DNA from: Oxalobacteraceae bacterium AB_14
GTDB lineage: Bacteria; Pseudomonadota; Gammaproteobacteria; Burkholderiales; Burkholderiaceae_D
Direction of reading: 5' to 3'
NCBI GenBank assembly: GCA_000381565.1
Contig: KB906724.1
Coordinates: 2,934,664-2,998,663, forward strand
DNA length: 64,000 bases
Below, piece by piece: positions 8,605 through 19,030 of the stretch. The notes under the pieces were generated by a model, which saw only the letters and a list, made by a program, of their open reading frames with translations, had not been told where the DNA came from and did not search any database. Position 1 is the first letter of the stretch; each line of letters starts with the position of its first letter. Position numbers and translations under genes: made by a program.

Positions 8605-8618
8605 TTGACCAAGATCAA
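8605..8618. promoter_or_regulatory. FNR-type palindrome upstream of a PEP-CTERM gene
   Basis: TTGACCAAGATCAA matches the Fnr/Anr consensus TTGAT-N4-ATCAA with one mismatch. It is 62 bp upstream of the ATG at 8681 in an AT-rich segment (8540-8620). The position suits an activator site. Binding is inferred from the motif only. Confidence 0.4.
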
Positions 8619-8680
8619 TCGACTTTCCCCTCCGCCGGCGGCCGGGAGCCCGCTCGAAATTCGAATTCTGGAGTTTTTAC

Positions 8681-9409
8681 ATGCGCATTAAATCGATTAT
8701 GATGGCCTTGTCCGCCGCTGCCGCCCTGTGCGCAGGCGTGGCAAATGCCGCCGTTCCTGGCGAACTGATCGTCAACGGTGGTTTCGAAGTCGGCAACTAC
8801 GGCCAAATCGGCTACGCCGGCCATGCGGTTCAGGGCTGGACCAGCACCGGCTACAACTTCCTGTTCAGCGACACCAACGCCGACAATGGCGGCGTTGGCG
8901 GCAGCTACGGCAACCTGCAACTGTGGGGCGCCGGGAATGGCTCCGCCAACGGCCTGGGCGCCAGCCCGGCCGGCGGCAACTTCATCGCCGCCGACGGCGC
9001 GTTTGAAATCGCCCCGGTGAGCCAGACGGTCAACGGGCTGGTCGCTGGCCAGCAATACAACCTGAGCTTCTACTGGGCTGGCGCGCAGCAATACGGCTTC
9101 AACGGCGCCACCACCGAACAATGGAAAGTGTCGCTGGGCAACCAGACCATCTCGACCGCGGTGAAGAACAACGCCAACCACGGCTTCACCGGCTGGCAGA
9201 AGGAAACCTTCACCTTTACCGCCACCGGCGTCAGCGAAGTGCTGAGCTTCCTGGCCGTGGGTACGCCTGCCGGCGTGCCACCGTTTTCGCTGCTGGACGG
9301 CGTGTCGATGACCTCGGCCGTGCCTGAGCCGCAAACCTGGGGCATGCTGGGCCTGGGCCTGGGCCTGGTCGGCTTCGCCGCGCGTCGCCGCAAAGCCAAG
9401 GCCGCTTAA
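8681..9409 (+). CDS. PEP-CTERM sorted exported protein, jelly-roll type
   Basis: This is a 242-residue exported protein. The signal peptide ends near GVANA (residues about 20-24). The body begins GELIVNGGFEVG and reads like a carbohydrate-binding-like or DUF642-type beta sandwich with many Gly, Asn and Ser residues. The C-terminus is a PEP-CTERM sorting signal: VPEPQTW at about residue 216, a hydrophobic helix (MLGLGLGLVGFAA) and then RRRKAK. Exosortase is expected to cleave at PEP and deliver the protein to the surface or extracellular matrix. No exosortase gene is in the window. A hairpin follows the stop at 9431, and an FNR-like site precedes the gene. Confidence 0.85.
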   Translation: MRIKSIMMALSAAAALCAGVANAAVPGELIVNGGFEVGNYGQIGYAGHAVQGWTSTGYNFLFSDTNADNGGVGGSYGNLQLWGAGNGSANGLGASPAGGNFIAADGAFEIAPVSQTVNGLVAGQQYNLSFYWAGAQQYGFNGATTEQWKVSLGNQTISTAVKNNANHGFTGWQKETFTFTATGVSEVLSFLAVGTPAGVPPFSLLDGVSMTSAVPEPQTWGMLGLGLGLVGFAARRRKAKAA

Positions 9410-9430
9410 CCCGCCGCCTGCCAGTATCGA

Positions 9431-9452
9431 TGCCGGACGTTCGCGTCCGGCA
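9431..9452 (+). terminator. UUCG-loop hairpin after the PEP-CTERM gene
   Basis: TGCCGGACG and CGTCCGGCA form a perfect 9-bp stem with a TTCG loop, 21 bp after the stop at 9409. The T-rich tail is interrupted, so termination may be partial. The hairpin also argues that the ATG at 9452 is not the start of the next gene. Confidence 0.5.
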
Positions 9453-9478
9453 TGGTCGTTTCCGCCTTTTACCAAGCC

Positions 9479-10294
9479 ATGACACCGATGAATGAACTGC
9501 TCGCCCAGCTGCCTGTTTTTGCCGTCAACGTGGGACGGCTGTGCGTTTGGCTGGTGCTGCTGTCGCTGGTGTTCGTGCCGCTGGAGCGCTGGCTCGCGGT
9601 GCGCGAGGCGCATCTGCCGCGCCGCGCGCTGGCCATCAATCTGGGCCTGTATTTTCTCAACAGCCTGTTGCCGGCCGCCATCCTGGCCGCGCTGATGTCG
9701 GTGGCCGCCGTGGCGGCGCAGGCGCTGCTGCCGGCCGCCGTGCCCGCCGCCATGGGCGCCTTGCCGCTGGCGGTGAAATTGCCGCTGTCCCTGCTGATCG
9801 CGGAGATCGGCTTTTACTGGGGCCACCGCCTGAGCCACCAGTTGCCGTGGCTGTGGCGTTTCCATTCGGTGCACCACCAGCCGGAGCACCTGTACTTCCT
9901 GATTAACACGCATGCGCATCCGGTCGACATGATCGTCACCCGCTTGTTCGGCATGACGCCGCTGTACGTGCTCGGCCTGGCCGGCGCCAGCGCGGGCGGC
10001 AGCGCCACGCCGGCGCTGGTGATCGTCATCGGCACAGTGTGGGGCTTCTTCATCCATTCAAACCTGCGGGTCCGGCTCGGCCCGCTGGAATCGCTGATCG
10101 CCACGCCAGCCTTCCATCACTGGCACCACACCAGCGTGGCGCCGCTGGACCGCAACTTCTCGTCGACCCTGCCCTTCCTGGACCGCGTTTTCGGCACCTG
10201 GCATTTGCCGGCCGGCTGGCCGGTGGCTTACGGCCTGGCTGAAACTGCGCAGCGCCAGCAGCAGACGCCAAGCCCGGACGCCGCTCAAGGCTAG
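9479..10294 (+). CDS. Sterol desaturase / fatty acid hydroxylase family protein
   Basis: This integral membrane di-iron enzyme has four to five hydrophobic segments. The histidine clusters of the family are visible: GHRLSH, HSVHHQPEHLY, a later INTHAHP, and HHWHHTS near the end. These ligate two irons for O2-dependent hydroxylation or desaturation of a lipid. I chose ATG 9479, giving 271 residues, because an in-frame ATG at 9452 lies within the terminator-like hairpin. An ATG at 9488 is equally possible. The lipid substrate is unknown. Confidence 0.82.
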   Translation: MTPMNELLAQLPVFAVNVGRLCVWLVLLSLVFVPLERWLAVREAHLPRRALAINLGLYFLNSLLPAAILAALMSVAAVAAQALLPAAVPAAMGALPLAVKLPLSLLIAEIGFYWGHRLSHQLPWLWRFHSVHHQPEHLYFLINTHAHPVDMIVTRLFGMTPLYVLGLAGASAGGSATPALVIVIGTVWGFFIHSNLRVRLGPLESLIATPAFHHWHHTSVAPLDRNFSSTLPFLDRVFGTWHLPAGWPVAYGLAETAQRQQQTPSPDAAQG

Positions 10295-10301
10295 CGTTCG
10301 C

Positions 10302-10307
10302 TATAAT
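10302..10307 (+). promoter_or_regulatory. Candidate -10 box for the gene at 10341
   Basis: TATAAT lies 7 bp after the preceding stop codon and 33 bp before the ATG. No convincing -35 box is seen, because that position falls within the preceding coding sequence. Confidence 0.4.
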
Positions 10308-10340
10308 CCAGCGTCCTGTCCATAAAAAAGAAAGCTTCGG

Positions 10341-10832
10341 ATGATCAAAAGTTTGCGTATTGCCGCTGCGCTGCTGCTGGCCGGCCTGTCCGGCGCGGCC
10401 GTGGCCGACACCTTCGAGTCCATCGAAGCGGCGCCGCTGAAGGAAGTGTGGCTGAACGGCGGTTTCTACTCCTACCATTTCCAGCGCGACAAGGGCCTGA
10501 ACGACAGCAATCCCGGCCTGGGCGGCGAGTACCGTTTTTCGACGGTGGCGTCGGCGACAGCGGGCCGCTTCTACAACAGCGACCGCGGCTATTCGAATTA
10601 TGTGGGCGTGTACTACCAGCCGTGGAAGATCGGCCCGGTGCGCCTGGGCGCGGTGGCGGGCGGCTTCAGCGGCTACCCCAAGATGCGCGACGGCGGCTGG
10701 TTCCTGGCGGCAATCCCCACCGCCAGCTTCGAATACAAGAGCGTGGGCGTCAATGTCGCCATCGTGCCGACCTACAAGGACCGGCTCTATGGCGCCATTT
10801 CCGTCCAGCTCAAGCTGAAAGTGTTCGACTGA
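10341..10832 (+). CDS. Small exported protein, PagP-like barrel pattern
   Basis: This 163-residue protein has a signal peptide ending near AAVADT (about residue 23). The mature part has alternating aromatic and Gly-rich strands: GEYRFS, YSNYVGVYYQPW, FSGYP, and a final YGAISVQLKLKVF. The pattern resembles PagP-type eight-stranded outer-membrane barrels and related proteins of unknown function. I cannot confirm the PagP catalytic residues. The stop codon is immediately next to the stop codon of the convergent EF-G gene, with no base between, so transcripts from both strands probably overlap. Confidence 0.65.
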   Translation: MIKSLRIAAALLLAGLSGAAVADTFESIEAAPLKEVWLNGGFYSYHFQRDKGLNDSNPGLGGEYRFSTVASATAGRFYNSDRGYSNYVGVYYQPWKIGPVRLGAVAGGFSGYPKMRDGGWFLAAIPTASFEYKSVGVNVAIVPTYKDRLYGAISVQLKLKVFD

Positions 10833-12947
<2,115 letters not shown>

Positions 12948-13094
12948 TCTCTCCTTGATGCAATGTGAATGCAGGAAGTCTCAAGTGTAGCGATTAATGC
13001 AAATTTCAAGGGCTGGTATTTCTGCCGTGCGACATGACTAGCGGCAATTAATATAGGCTGTAGAATAACTAGCAAGTTTAACCGAAAGTTCTCC

Positions 13095-14237
13095 ATGACT
13101 GTTCCATCGAAACACGCCCTGCTTCTCTCCTTGGGCATGGCCCCGGCCCTGGCATTAGCCCAGTCGGCAACGCCGCCCGCTGCCACCGACCTGGAACTAC
13201 GCATCGAGCGCTGCTCCGTGCTGGGCGACGCCAGCGCCCGCCTGGCCTGCTACGACGGCCTGTCCAAGACCGGCCCCGCGCTCCAGGCCCTCGGCGGCGC
13301 CGCGGTCGGCGTGCCGGATCCTGGCAAGGTCAGCCAGATCGCCACCGCCCTGGCGCTGCCGTCCAGCACCCAACCGGCCGAGCCGCCGGCGGCGCCGGTG
13401 CTGCCGGCCAAGGTGGCCGCGATCACCACCATTCCGCCGGAAGACACCGTCTCACGCATGGTGCAGTGGTGGGAGCTGGACCGCTCGGCCAAGCGCGGCG
13501 TATTCAACGTGCGCCCGCACCGCGACACCTATCTGCTGCTGGCCAATTACAGCACCAGTTCCAATGATGCGCCTTTTGACGATTTCACGCCGGCCGGCGT
13601 CAAGTCGCAGCACACGGAACTGACCTACCAGCTCAGCTTCAAGATGAAGCTGATCGAACAGGCGTTCAAGACGCCGATCGACCTGTGGTTCGGCTACACC
13701 CAGAACAGTTACTGGCAAGCCTACAACCGCGCCGCCTCCAGCCCCTTCCGCGAGACCAATTACCAACCTGAGGTGATGCTGACCACGCCGCTGAACCTGA
13801 ACCTGGGCCCGGCCCTCGACGTCCGCTACCTGACCGTGGGCATGGTGCACCAGTCGAACGGCCAAACCTCGACCTTGTCGCGCAGCTGGAATCGGGTATA
13901 TGCGGAGGTGGGTGCCGAGCACGGCAATCTGGCAGCGCAATTGCGCTTCTGGAAGCGGCTCGACAATGCCCGCTCAGACAACGACAACATCGACATCACC
14001 GATTATCTCGGCCATGGCGACTTGAATCTCAGCTACCGCAACGGCGGCCATACGTTCTCGCTCATGGCGCGCCGCAATTTCTCGACGCGCCACGGCGCCT
14101 TGCAGGCCGGCTGGTCGTTCCCGGTCCTGGCCAACCTGAAGGGTTATGTGCAAGCCTTCAGCGGCTACGGCCAGAGTCTGATCGACTACAACTATTCGCA
14201 GAAGTCGCTGGGCGGTGGTTTCCTGGTGGACTTTTAA
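13095..14237 (+). CDS. pldA: Outer-membrane phospholipase A
   Basis: This is a 12-stranded outer-membrane phospholipase of 380 residues. A signal peptide ends near ALALAQ (about residue 23), followed by a spacer rich in Ala and Pro. The barrel begins around residue 130 (FNVRPHRDTYLLLANY). The catalytic His and Ser are in VHQSNGQ (about residue 255), followed by the conserved SRSWNRVY. A later LIDYNYSQ is typical of the family. The enzyme hydrolyses membrane phospholipids when dimerised with calcium, for instance after loss of lipid asymmetry. The gene is monocistronic and divergent from EF-G. Confidence 0.88.
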   Translation: MTVPSKHALLLSLGMAPALALAQSATPPAATDLELRIERCSVLGDASARLACYDGLSKTGPALQALGGAAVGVPDPGKVSQIATALALPSSTQPAEPPAAPVLPAKVAAITTIPPEDTVSRMVQWWELDRSAKRGVFNVRPHRDTYLLLANYSTSSNDAPFDDFTPAGVKSQHTELTYQLSFKMKLIEQAFKTPIDLWFGYTQNSYWQAYNRAASSPFRETNYQPEVMLTTPLNLNLGPALDVRYLTVGMVHQSNGQTSTLSRSWNRVYAEVGAEHGNLAAQLRFWKRLDNARSDNDNIDITDYLGHGDLNLSYRNGGHTFSLMARRNFSTRHGALQAGWSFPVLANLKGYVQAFSGYGQSLIDYNYSQKSLGGGFLVDF

Positions 14238-14243
14238 GCCGGC

Positions 14244-14444
14244 TCAGCGGCCTGGCGAGCCGCGCAGGATGCGCGCCGGCAGCATGACCACGGCGCGCAG
14301 CAGTTCGAACACGCCTTCGACGCCGATGCCGATCAGGCGAAACGGCAAGGTGATCAGCCAGAACAAGGGATACAACACCAGCGCCAGCAGGGCCAGCGGC
14401 CAGCACAGGAACAGCAAAACCAGCCACAGCAGAAATCCGAACAT
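14244..14444 (-). CDS. Small inner-membrane protein of unknown function
   Basis: This 66-residue protein is mostly one or two hydrophobic helices (residues 3-32). An amphipathic basic tail follows, ending ARILRGSPGR. ATG 14444 is chosen because a good ribosome-binding site (GGGAGC) precedes it; an in-frame upstream extension to 14642 has no membrane-protein character. It is convergent with pldA, 6 bp from its stop. Similar short proteins are common in Massilia-like genomes. I can name no function. Confidence 0.6.
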   Translation of the reverse strand: MFGFLLWLVLLFLCWPLALLALVLYPLFWLITLPFRLIGIGVEGVFELLRAVVMLPARILRGSPGR

Positions 14445-14575
14445 GAGATGCTCCCGATCCAGTTGATGCGTTGTCAATGCTGCCACTGTAGTGCGGCGCT
14501 CCCCGGCGGGCAATTGGCATGCGACCAACGGCAGAAAACCGCGATCAATCGCGTGAAACGGGGAATGAATGGGGA

Positions 14576-14824
14576 TTATTGGCCGACGCAGATGATCTTG
14601 GTGACGTACTCGTGGGCGTTCGGCTTCTTCTTGGACGCCCATTCGATCGCCTGGTTGGCTTGCTCGATGGTCAAGATCGTAGCTTTTTCCTTCGATTTGA
14701 TGAAGGAAACGCCTTCAAACGCGCCTTCCTTGCTGCGCATGACTTTGGCGAATACGGGCGGTTTCTGGTCGCCGTCGGCGATCTTGTTCTGCTGGATGAG
14801 GTAGCGTTGGTCGTTCTGTTCCAT
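14576..14824 (-). CDS. Small hypothetical protein
   Basis: This 82-residue Lys- and Gln-rich soluble protein has no signal, cysteine motif or recognised domain. The middle reads FEGVSFIKSKEKATILTIEQ, which suggests a small alpha/beta fold. An AGAAAG ribosome-binding site precedes the ATG. It lies 59 bp downstream of the methyltransferase gene on the same strand and could share its transcript. I do not recognise the family. Confidence 0.55.
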   Translation of the reverse strand: MEQNDQRYLIQQNKIADGDQKPPVFAKVMRSKEGAFEGVSFIKSKEKATILTIEQANQAIEWASKKKPNAHEYVTKIICVGQ

Positions 14825-14883
14825 ATATTTCTTTCTGCAAAAGACGAAATATACGCTTCAGAACGACCCGCGTGAAGAGCTTT

Positions 14884-15807
14884 TTAAGCGTAGGCCGGCA
14901 CGTAGCTGGCCGGTTGCAGCGCCGCTTCGTACAGGATTTCGGCGCGCAGCGAGGCTTGCAGCGACGGAATCGAGCCGCCGGCGCGGTACTGGAAACTCAC
15001 TTGCAGCACATCGCCTTCGCGCGCCTTGACCGGGTTGGCCAGCGGCAGCGTCATGTAGTGGTTGAGCCAGTCGATGGTGGTGGAGCGCTCGGACACCACG
15101 GCCAGGATGTTCTTGGTGACGAAGCGCATGGCGTTGATCTCGCCGCTGCGCTCGACCACGAACTTGCCCTGCCATGCGTAGGTCAGGTCGTTCGGCTGGT
15201 TGAAGTCGATGATGCTGTAGACGGCAGGCTGCGCCACCTCGACGGTGCCAGGATAAATCACATTGGTTTCCTGGAATTGCACGATGGGGGCGTAAAAGCC
15301 TTCGAAATCATATTCCTGCTGCAAGGGCTGGACCGCCATGATGACCGCTTCCGGCAGGAACACCGGCAACGGGCCGCCGAAGCGCTCGATGTAGCGGCGC
15401 TTGAACGATTCGATCACCTCCACCTGCTTCTCGCGCAGCATGCCGACGTGGATCATCTCGCAGATCACCACATCGACCGGCTCCGGCGGCAGGTATTCGA
15501 AGGCGTCGGCGTGGACCACTTCGACCTTTTCGCCGTTGGGGTTCAGCGCCAGCATCTTGCGCGCTTCCTTGACCATGTCGGGATTGAATTCGACGCAATA
15601 CACCTTGTCCGCCTTGGCCGCCGCGAACCACGACAGCACGCCGGTGCCGCCGCCCAGCTCCAGGACCTTGGCGCCAGGTTTGACGGCGTAGTCGATGGCC
15701 GACTTGAAGCCGTGCATGCGGTTTTGATCCATCAGCATGTTGTGATGGTAGTGGACTGGAATGAATTGCCCCAGATAGCAGCTTTCAATCTCGCGTTCGT
15801 TCAGCAT
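14884..15807 (-). CDS. Class I SAM methyltransferase, PRMT-like
   Basis: This 307-residue cytoplasmic enzyme has a Rossmann SAM-binding motif, VLELGGGTGVLSW (about residues 48-60), and the acidic residue of motif II in VYCVEFNP. The segment VVICEMIHVGMLRE (about residues 112-125) sits where protein arginine methyltransferases have the double-E loop. The C-terminal half (about 180-307) is a beta-rich domain, as in PRMTs. The N-terminus GQFIPVHYHHNMLMDQNRM also resembles the PRMT entrance helix. The protein or metabolite substrate is unknown. PRMT-like proteins are uncommon in bacteria. Confidence 0.7.
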   Translation of the reverse strand: MLNEREIESCYLGQFIPVHYHHNMLMDQNRMHGFKSAIDYAVKPGAKVLELGGGTGVLSWFAAAKADKVYCVEFNPDMVKEARKMLALNPNGEKVEVVHADAFEYLPPEPVDVVICEMIHVGMLREKQVEVIESFKRRYIERFGGPLPVFLPEAVIMAVQPLQQEYDFEGFYAPIVQFQETNVIYPGTVEVAQPAVYSIIDFNQPNDLTYAWQGKFVVERSGEINAMRFVTKNILAVVSERSTTIDWLNHYMTLPLANPVKAREGDVLQVSFQYRAGGSIPSLQASLRAEILYEAALQPASYVPAYA

Positions 15808-15942
15808 GGATATCCTTGGTTAATGCGCATTGTGTCTGGAGGCAATGCACTGGACCCATTATCGTTAGCATTGCTGACGAACCAAACCCGGAGATAAGCA
15901 CCAAAAACCCGCCAATTCAGGCCTTGTCAATTCTGCACGCCC

Positions 15943-16614
15943 CTAGCGCTTGGCCTTCGCGGCCAGGTGGGCATTGATGGTCTTGGCGATCCACGGCTTG
16001 TCCGCGCGGGTGGCGAACTCGGCGGCGGTCTGGTGGAAACCGCCGTCTTTCAGGGTCGCGTCGGCGCCCTGCTCCAGCAATAACTCCACGACTTTTTCCT
16101 GGCCCTCGCGGGCGGCGATCATCAGCGGCGTCATGCCGGATGGCGATTCGGCGTCGATGTAGGCGTGGTGCTCCAACAGGATGGCGGTGATCTCGGTGCT
16201 GCCGGCCGCCGCCGCGTAGTGCAAGGCTGCCCAGCCCTTCTGGTTCACCTGCGCGCCGCGCTTGAGCATGTCCAGCACGGTCGCCTTGCTTTGGCGGAAG
16301 GCCGCCATCATCAGCGCGGTATTGCCGTTGGGCGCCCTGGCTTCCAGCTCGATGCCTGGTTGATCCATCAGCAAGGTCGCCACGCGGTAGGCTTCGTAAC
16401 GCATCGCGACGATCAGCGCGGTTTCGCCGCCCGGCTCGCGCAGGTTGGGGCTCAGTCCGCGCTCCAGCAGCTTTTTGACGCCGGAAACATTGTCCAGCTG
16501 GGCGGCGCGGAACAGGTCGACTTCATCGTCGGTTTGCTCGGCGGCCAGCGCAGGCATCGTCAAAGTGGCGGCCAGGACGGCCAGCAGCAAGCGGCGTTTG
16601 GATGGATTCAGCAT
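15943..16614 (-). CDS. Exported ankyrin-repeat protein
   Basis: This 223-residue protein has a signal peptide ending near LAAEQ (about residue 24), so it is probably periplasmic. About five ankyrin repeats fill residues 30-205, with clear consensus turns such as GETALIVAMRYEAYRVATLL, GNTALMMAAF and GMTPLMIAAREGQEKVVELL. Ankyrin repeats bind proteins, and the partner is unknown. Only 7 bp separates it from the upstream tatD stop, so the two are probably cotranscribed. Confidence 0.85.
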   Translation of the reverse strand: MLNPSKRRLLLAVLAATLTMPALAAEQTDDEVDLFRAAQLDNVSGVKKLLERGLSPNLREPGGETALIVAMRYEAYRVATLLMDQPGIELEARAPNGNTALMMAAFRQSKATVLDMLKRGAQVNQKGWAALHYAAAAGSTEITAILLEHHAYIDAESPSGMTPLMIAAREGQEKVVELLLEQGADATLKDGGFHQTAAEFATRADKPWIAKTINAHLAAKAKR

Positions 16615-16621
16615 GAAGGAA

Positions 16622-17401
16622 CTACGCCACCACGTTGAATAGTTTGAAGAAATTGGCCGTCGTCTGCCCGGCGACCTGTTCCACCGGGACGCCCTTGAGC
16701 TTGGCGATGTATTCGCCGACGTGGGCCACGAAACCCGGCTCGTTCATCTTGCCGCGGTGCGGCATCGGCGCCAGGTAGGGCGAATCGGTCTCGATCAGGA
16801 TGCGTTCCAGCGGCACTTCCAGCGCCACCGCCTGCAAATCCTTGGCGCTCTTGAAGGTCACGATGCCGGAGAACGAGATGTAGAAGCCCATCTCGATCGC
16901 CGCGCGCGCCACTTCCAGCGACTCGGTAAAGCAATGCATCACGCCGGCCGCGCCGCCCGCCTCGGTGCCCGCGCCCTCTTCGCGCATGATGCGGATGGTG
17001 TCCTCGCTGGCGTTGCGGGTGTGAATAATCAAAGGCTTGCGCGTGATTCTTGAAGCCTTGATGTGAGTGCGGAAGCGCTCGCGCTGCCATTCCAGGTCGC
17101 CCTGCAGGCGGAAGTAGTCCAGCCCGGTCTCGCCGATGGCGATGATCTTCGGGTCGTTGGCCAGCTCCACCAGCTGTTCGACGGTCGGTTCAGGCGTGTC
17201 CTCGTAATCCGGGTGCACGCCGACCGAGGCGTAGATGTGCGGATACTCATGGGCCAGCGCCAGCACTTGTGGGAAATCCGGCAAGTCGACCGACACGCAC
17301 AGCGCATGGGTGACTTGGTTGTCGGCCATCTTGGCCAGGATCTCGGGCATGCGAGCAGCCAGCTCGGGGAAATTAATGTGGCAATGGGAATCGATAAACA
17401 T
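16622..17401 (-). CDS. tatD: TatD-family metal-dependent hydrolase
   Basis: This is a 259-residue TIM-barrel metallohydrolase. Metal ligands are seen in MFIDSHCHINF, the Glu of IGETGLDYF, the His in IHTRNAS, HCFTES, and the Asp in ETDSPYLAP. Family members have 3'-5' exonuclease or D-aminoacyl-tRNA-related activities. ATG 17401 is used because the family begins exactly with the MFIDSHCH motif; an upstream in-frame extension is not conserved in type. The neighbourhood (mltG-tmk-holB-pilZ nearby on the same strand) is the usual one, although here a hydrolase and a GNAT gene intervene. Confidence 0.9.
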   Translation of the reverse strand: MFIDSHCHINFPELAARMPEILAKMADNQVTHALCVSVDLPDFPQVLALAHEYPHIYASVGVHPDYEDTPEPTVEQLVELANDPKIIAIGETGLDYFRLQGDLEWQRERFRTHIKASRITRKPLIIHTRNASEDTIRIMREEGAGTEAGGAAGVMHCFTESLEVARAAIEMGFYISFSGIVTFKSAKDLQAVALEVPLERILIETDSPYLAPMPHRGKMNEPGFVAHVGEYIAKLKGVPVEQVAGQTTANFFKLFNVVA

Positions 17402-17469
17402 GCCGTGATTGTAACCCAAGCACGCCTGGCCTAGAATCGGCGTTCCCATTCACTTCCGGAGTTTGCCTG

Positions 17470-18477
17470 ATGTTCAGCCGCCTTCCGCTTGCCCTCGCCC
17501 TTGCCGCACCGCTGGCCGCCATTGCCGCCGGCGCGCCGCCCCAGCAGTTTGCCGACCTGGGCGACGTCCGGCTCGAAAGCGGCGCCGTCATCAAGGATTG
17601 CAAGCTCGGCTACCGCACCATCGGCACGCTGAACGCGGCGCGCTCGAACGCCGTCGTGTTCCTGCCCTGGCACACCGGAAAAAGCGGCGAAGCGGTGTCG
17701 CTGCTGGGGCCCAAAGGCTTGTTCAATACGGCGGGACACTATGTGATCGTCATCGATGCGATCGGCAATGGCGTGGCGTGCTCGCCGTCCAACAGCGCGG
17801 CGCAGCACGGCACGGCCTTCCCTGCCTTCAACGTCCGCGACATGGTCAAGTCCGAATACCGGCTGCTGAGCGAGAAGCTGGACCTCAAGCATGTCCACGC
17901 CATCGTCGGCTATTCGATGGGCGCCACCCAGGCTTTCCAGTGGATGGTCAGCCATCCGGGCTACATGGACGTGGCGGTGCCGATCGCCGGCACGCCGCGC
18001 CAGACCAGCTACGACCTGCTGTTCTGGCGCACCGAGGAGGCGGCCATGCTGGCCGATCCGCAATACGCCAACGGCGACTACAAGCAGAACCCCAGGCTGC
18101 CGCTGTACCACCAGATTTTTTCACTGAATTTCGATACGCCGGCCTACCGCGCGGCCAAGACCAAGCCGTCCGACGTGGACAAATTCATCGCGGAGACGAT
18201 CGAGGACGACCCGGACGCGGCCGACGCCAACGATATGCGCTGGCAAATGCGCGCCTTCCTGACGCAGGATATCGGCGACGACGCCGCCGGGAAGGTCAAA
18301 GCGCGGGTTCATATCATCAACCCGCGCCAGGACCTGATCGTCAATCCGGCGCCGGCGCTGGCGTTCGCCCGCCAGATCGGTGCCACGACCACGGTGCTGC
18401 GAGGCGATTGCGGCCACTCGGCGCTGGTCTGCGCAACCGACCAGATCCGCGCGGCGGTGGACCGCGCGTTGAAATAA
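17470..18477 (+). CDS. Exported alpha/beta hydrolase, MetX-like
   Basis: This 335-residue protein has a signal peptide ending near AAIAAGA. The fold is that of the homoserine O-acetyltransferase branch of alpha/beta hydrolases. The nucleophile elbow is GYSMGATQAFQW (about residue 153), and a late CGHSAL carries the catalytic His. HTGKSGEAVSLLG sits where MetX proteins have their oxyanion region. A leader peptide argues against a role in methionine synthesis; hydrolysis of an external ester or lactone is more likely. It is divergent from tatD. Confidence 0.78.
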   Translation: MFSRLPLALALAAPLAAIAAGAPPQQFADLGDVRLESGAVIKDCKLGYRTIGTLNAARSNAVVFLPWHTGKSGEAVSLLGPKGLFNTAGHYVIVIDAIGNGVACSPSNSAAQHGTAFPAFNVRDMVKSEYRLLSEKLDLKHVHAIVGYSMGATQAFQWMVSHPGYMDVAVPIAGTPRQTSYDLLFWRTEEAAMLADPQYANGDYKQNPRLPLYHQIFSLNFDTPAYRAAKTKPSDVDKFIAETIEDDPDAADANDMRWQMRAFLTQDIGDDAAGKVKARVHIINPRQDLIVNPAPALAFARQIGATTTVLRGDCGHSALVCATDQIRAAVDRALK

Positions 18478-18480
18478 GGC

Positions 18481-19002
18481 TCAGTCGACGCGCTTGCCCA
18501 GGATGATCAGGTCGCGCTCGATGCCGTCCAGATTGGCCACCTTGGGCAGCTTGGCCCAGGTCTCGAAACCGAACTTGGCGAACAGGCCCAGGCTGGGCTT
18601 GTTGTGGCCGAAGATAAAGCCCAGCAAGGTATGCACCTTGATCGCCGGCGCGTACGCGATGGCTTGGGCGATGCAGTAGCCGCCCACGCCCTTGCCGCGC
18701 CAGGCCTCGGCGAGGTAGATCGAAATCTCCGATGTGCCCGAATACGCCGGGCGGCCGTAGAAATTCGAGTACGACATCCAGCCCAGGATTTCCGGCTTGC
18801 CCGGCGTATCGCCGGCTTGCTCGATGATCCACAGCGGCCGCTTCTCCGGCGTGTGCTCGTGGAACCAGCCCAGGCGCGACTCCACCGACACCGGCTCGGT
18901 ATCGGCCGTGACCTCGCGCGAGGCGATGGTGGTGTTGTAGATGGCGACGATGGTGGGCAAGTCGTCGAGCGTGGCGAGGCGATGGCGGAAAGCTGTGGTC
19001 AT
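18481..19002 (-). CDS. GNAT N-acetyltransferase, phosphinothricin-acetyltransferase-like
   Basis: This single-domain acetyltransferase of 173 residues has family cues: IVAIYNTTIASREVTAD near the start, the SEISIYL strand, and the acetyl-CoA loop RGKGVGGYCI (about residue 106). The order and length match the Pat/bar/MnaT group, which acetylates small amines such as methionine derivatives or phosphinothricin. The stop lies 3 bp from that of the convergent hydrolase at 18477. The substrate is inferred at group level only. Confidence 0.8.
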   Translation of the reverse strand: MTTAFRHRLATLDDLPTIVAIYNTTIASREVTADTEPVSVESRLGWFHEHTPEKRPLWIIEQAGDTPGKPEILGWMSYSNFYGRPAYSGTSEISIYLAEAWRGKGVGGYCIAQAIAYAPAIKVHTLLGFIFGHNKPSLGLFAKFGFETWAKLPKVANLDGIERDLIILGKRVD

Positions 19003-19030
19003 GTCGGAAACGGTGAGGGAGTATTTGAGA

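Noticed and set aside
10341..10832. Firm assignment as lipid A palmitoyltransferase PagP
   Set aside because: The barrel pattern is similar, but I cannot see the PagP catalytic His, Asp and Ser with confidence.
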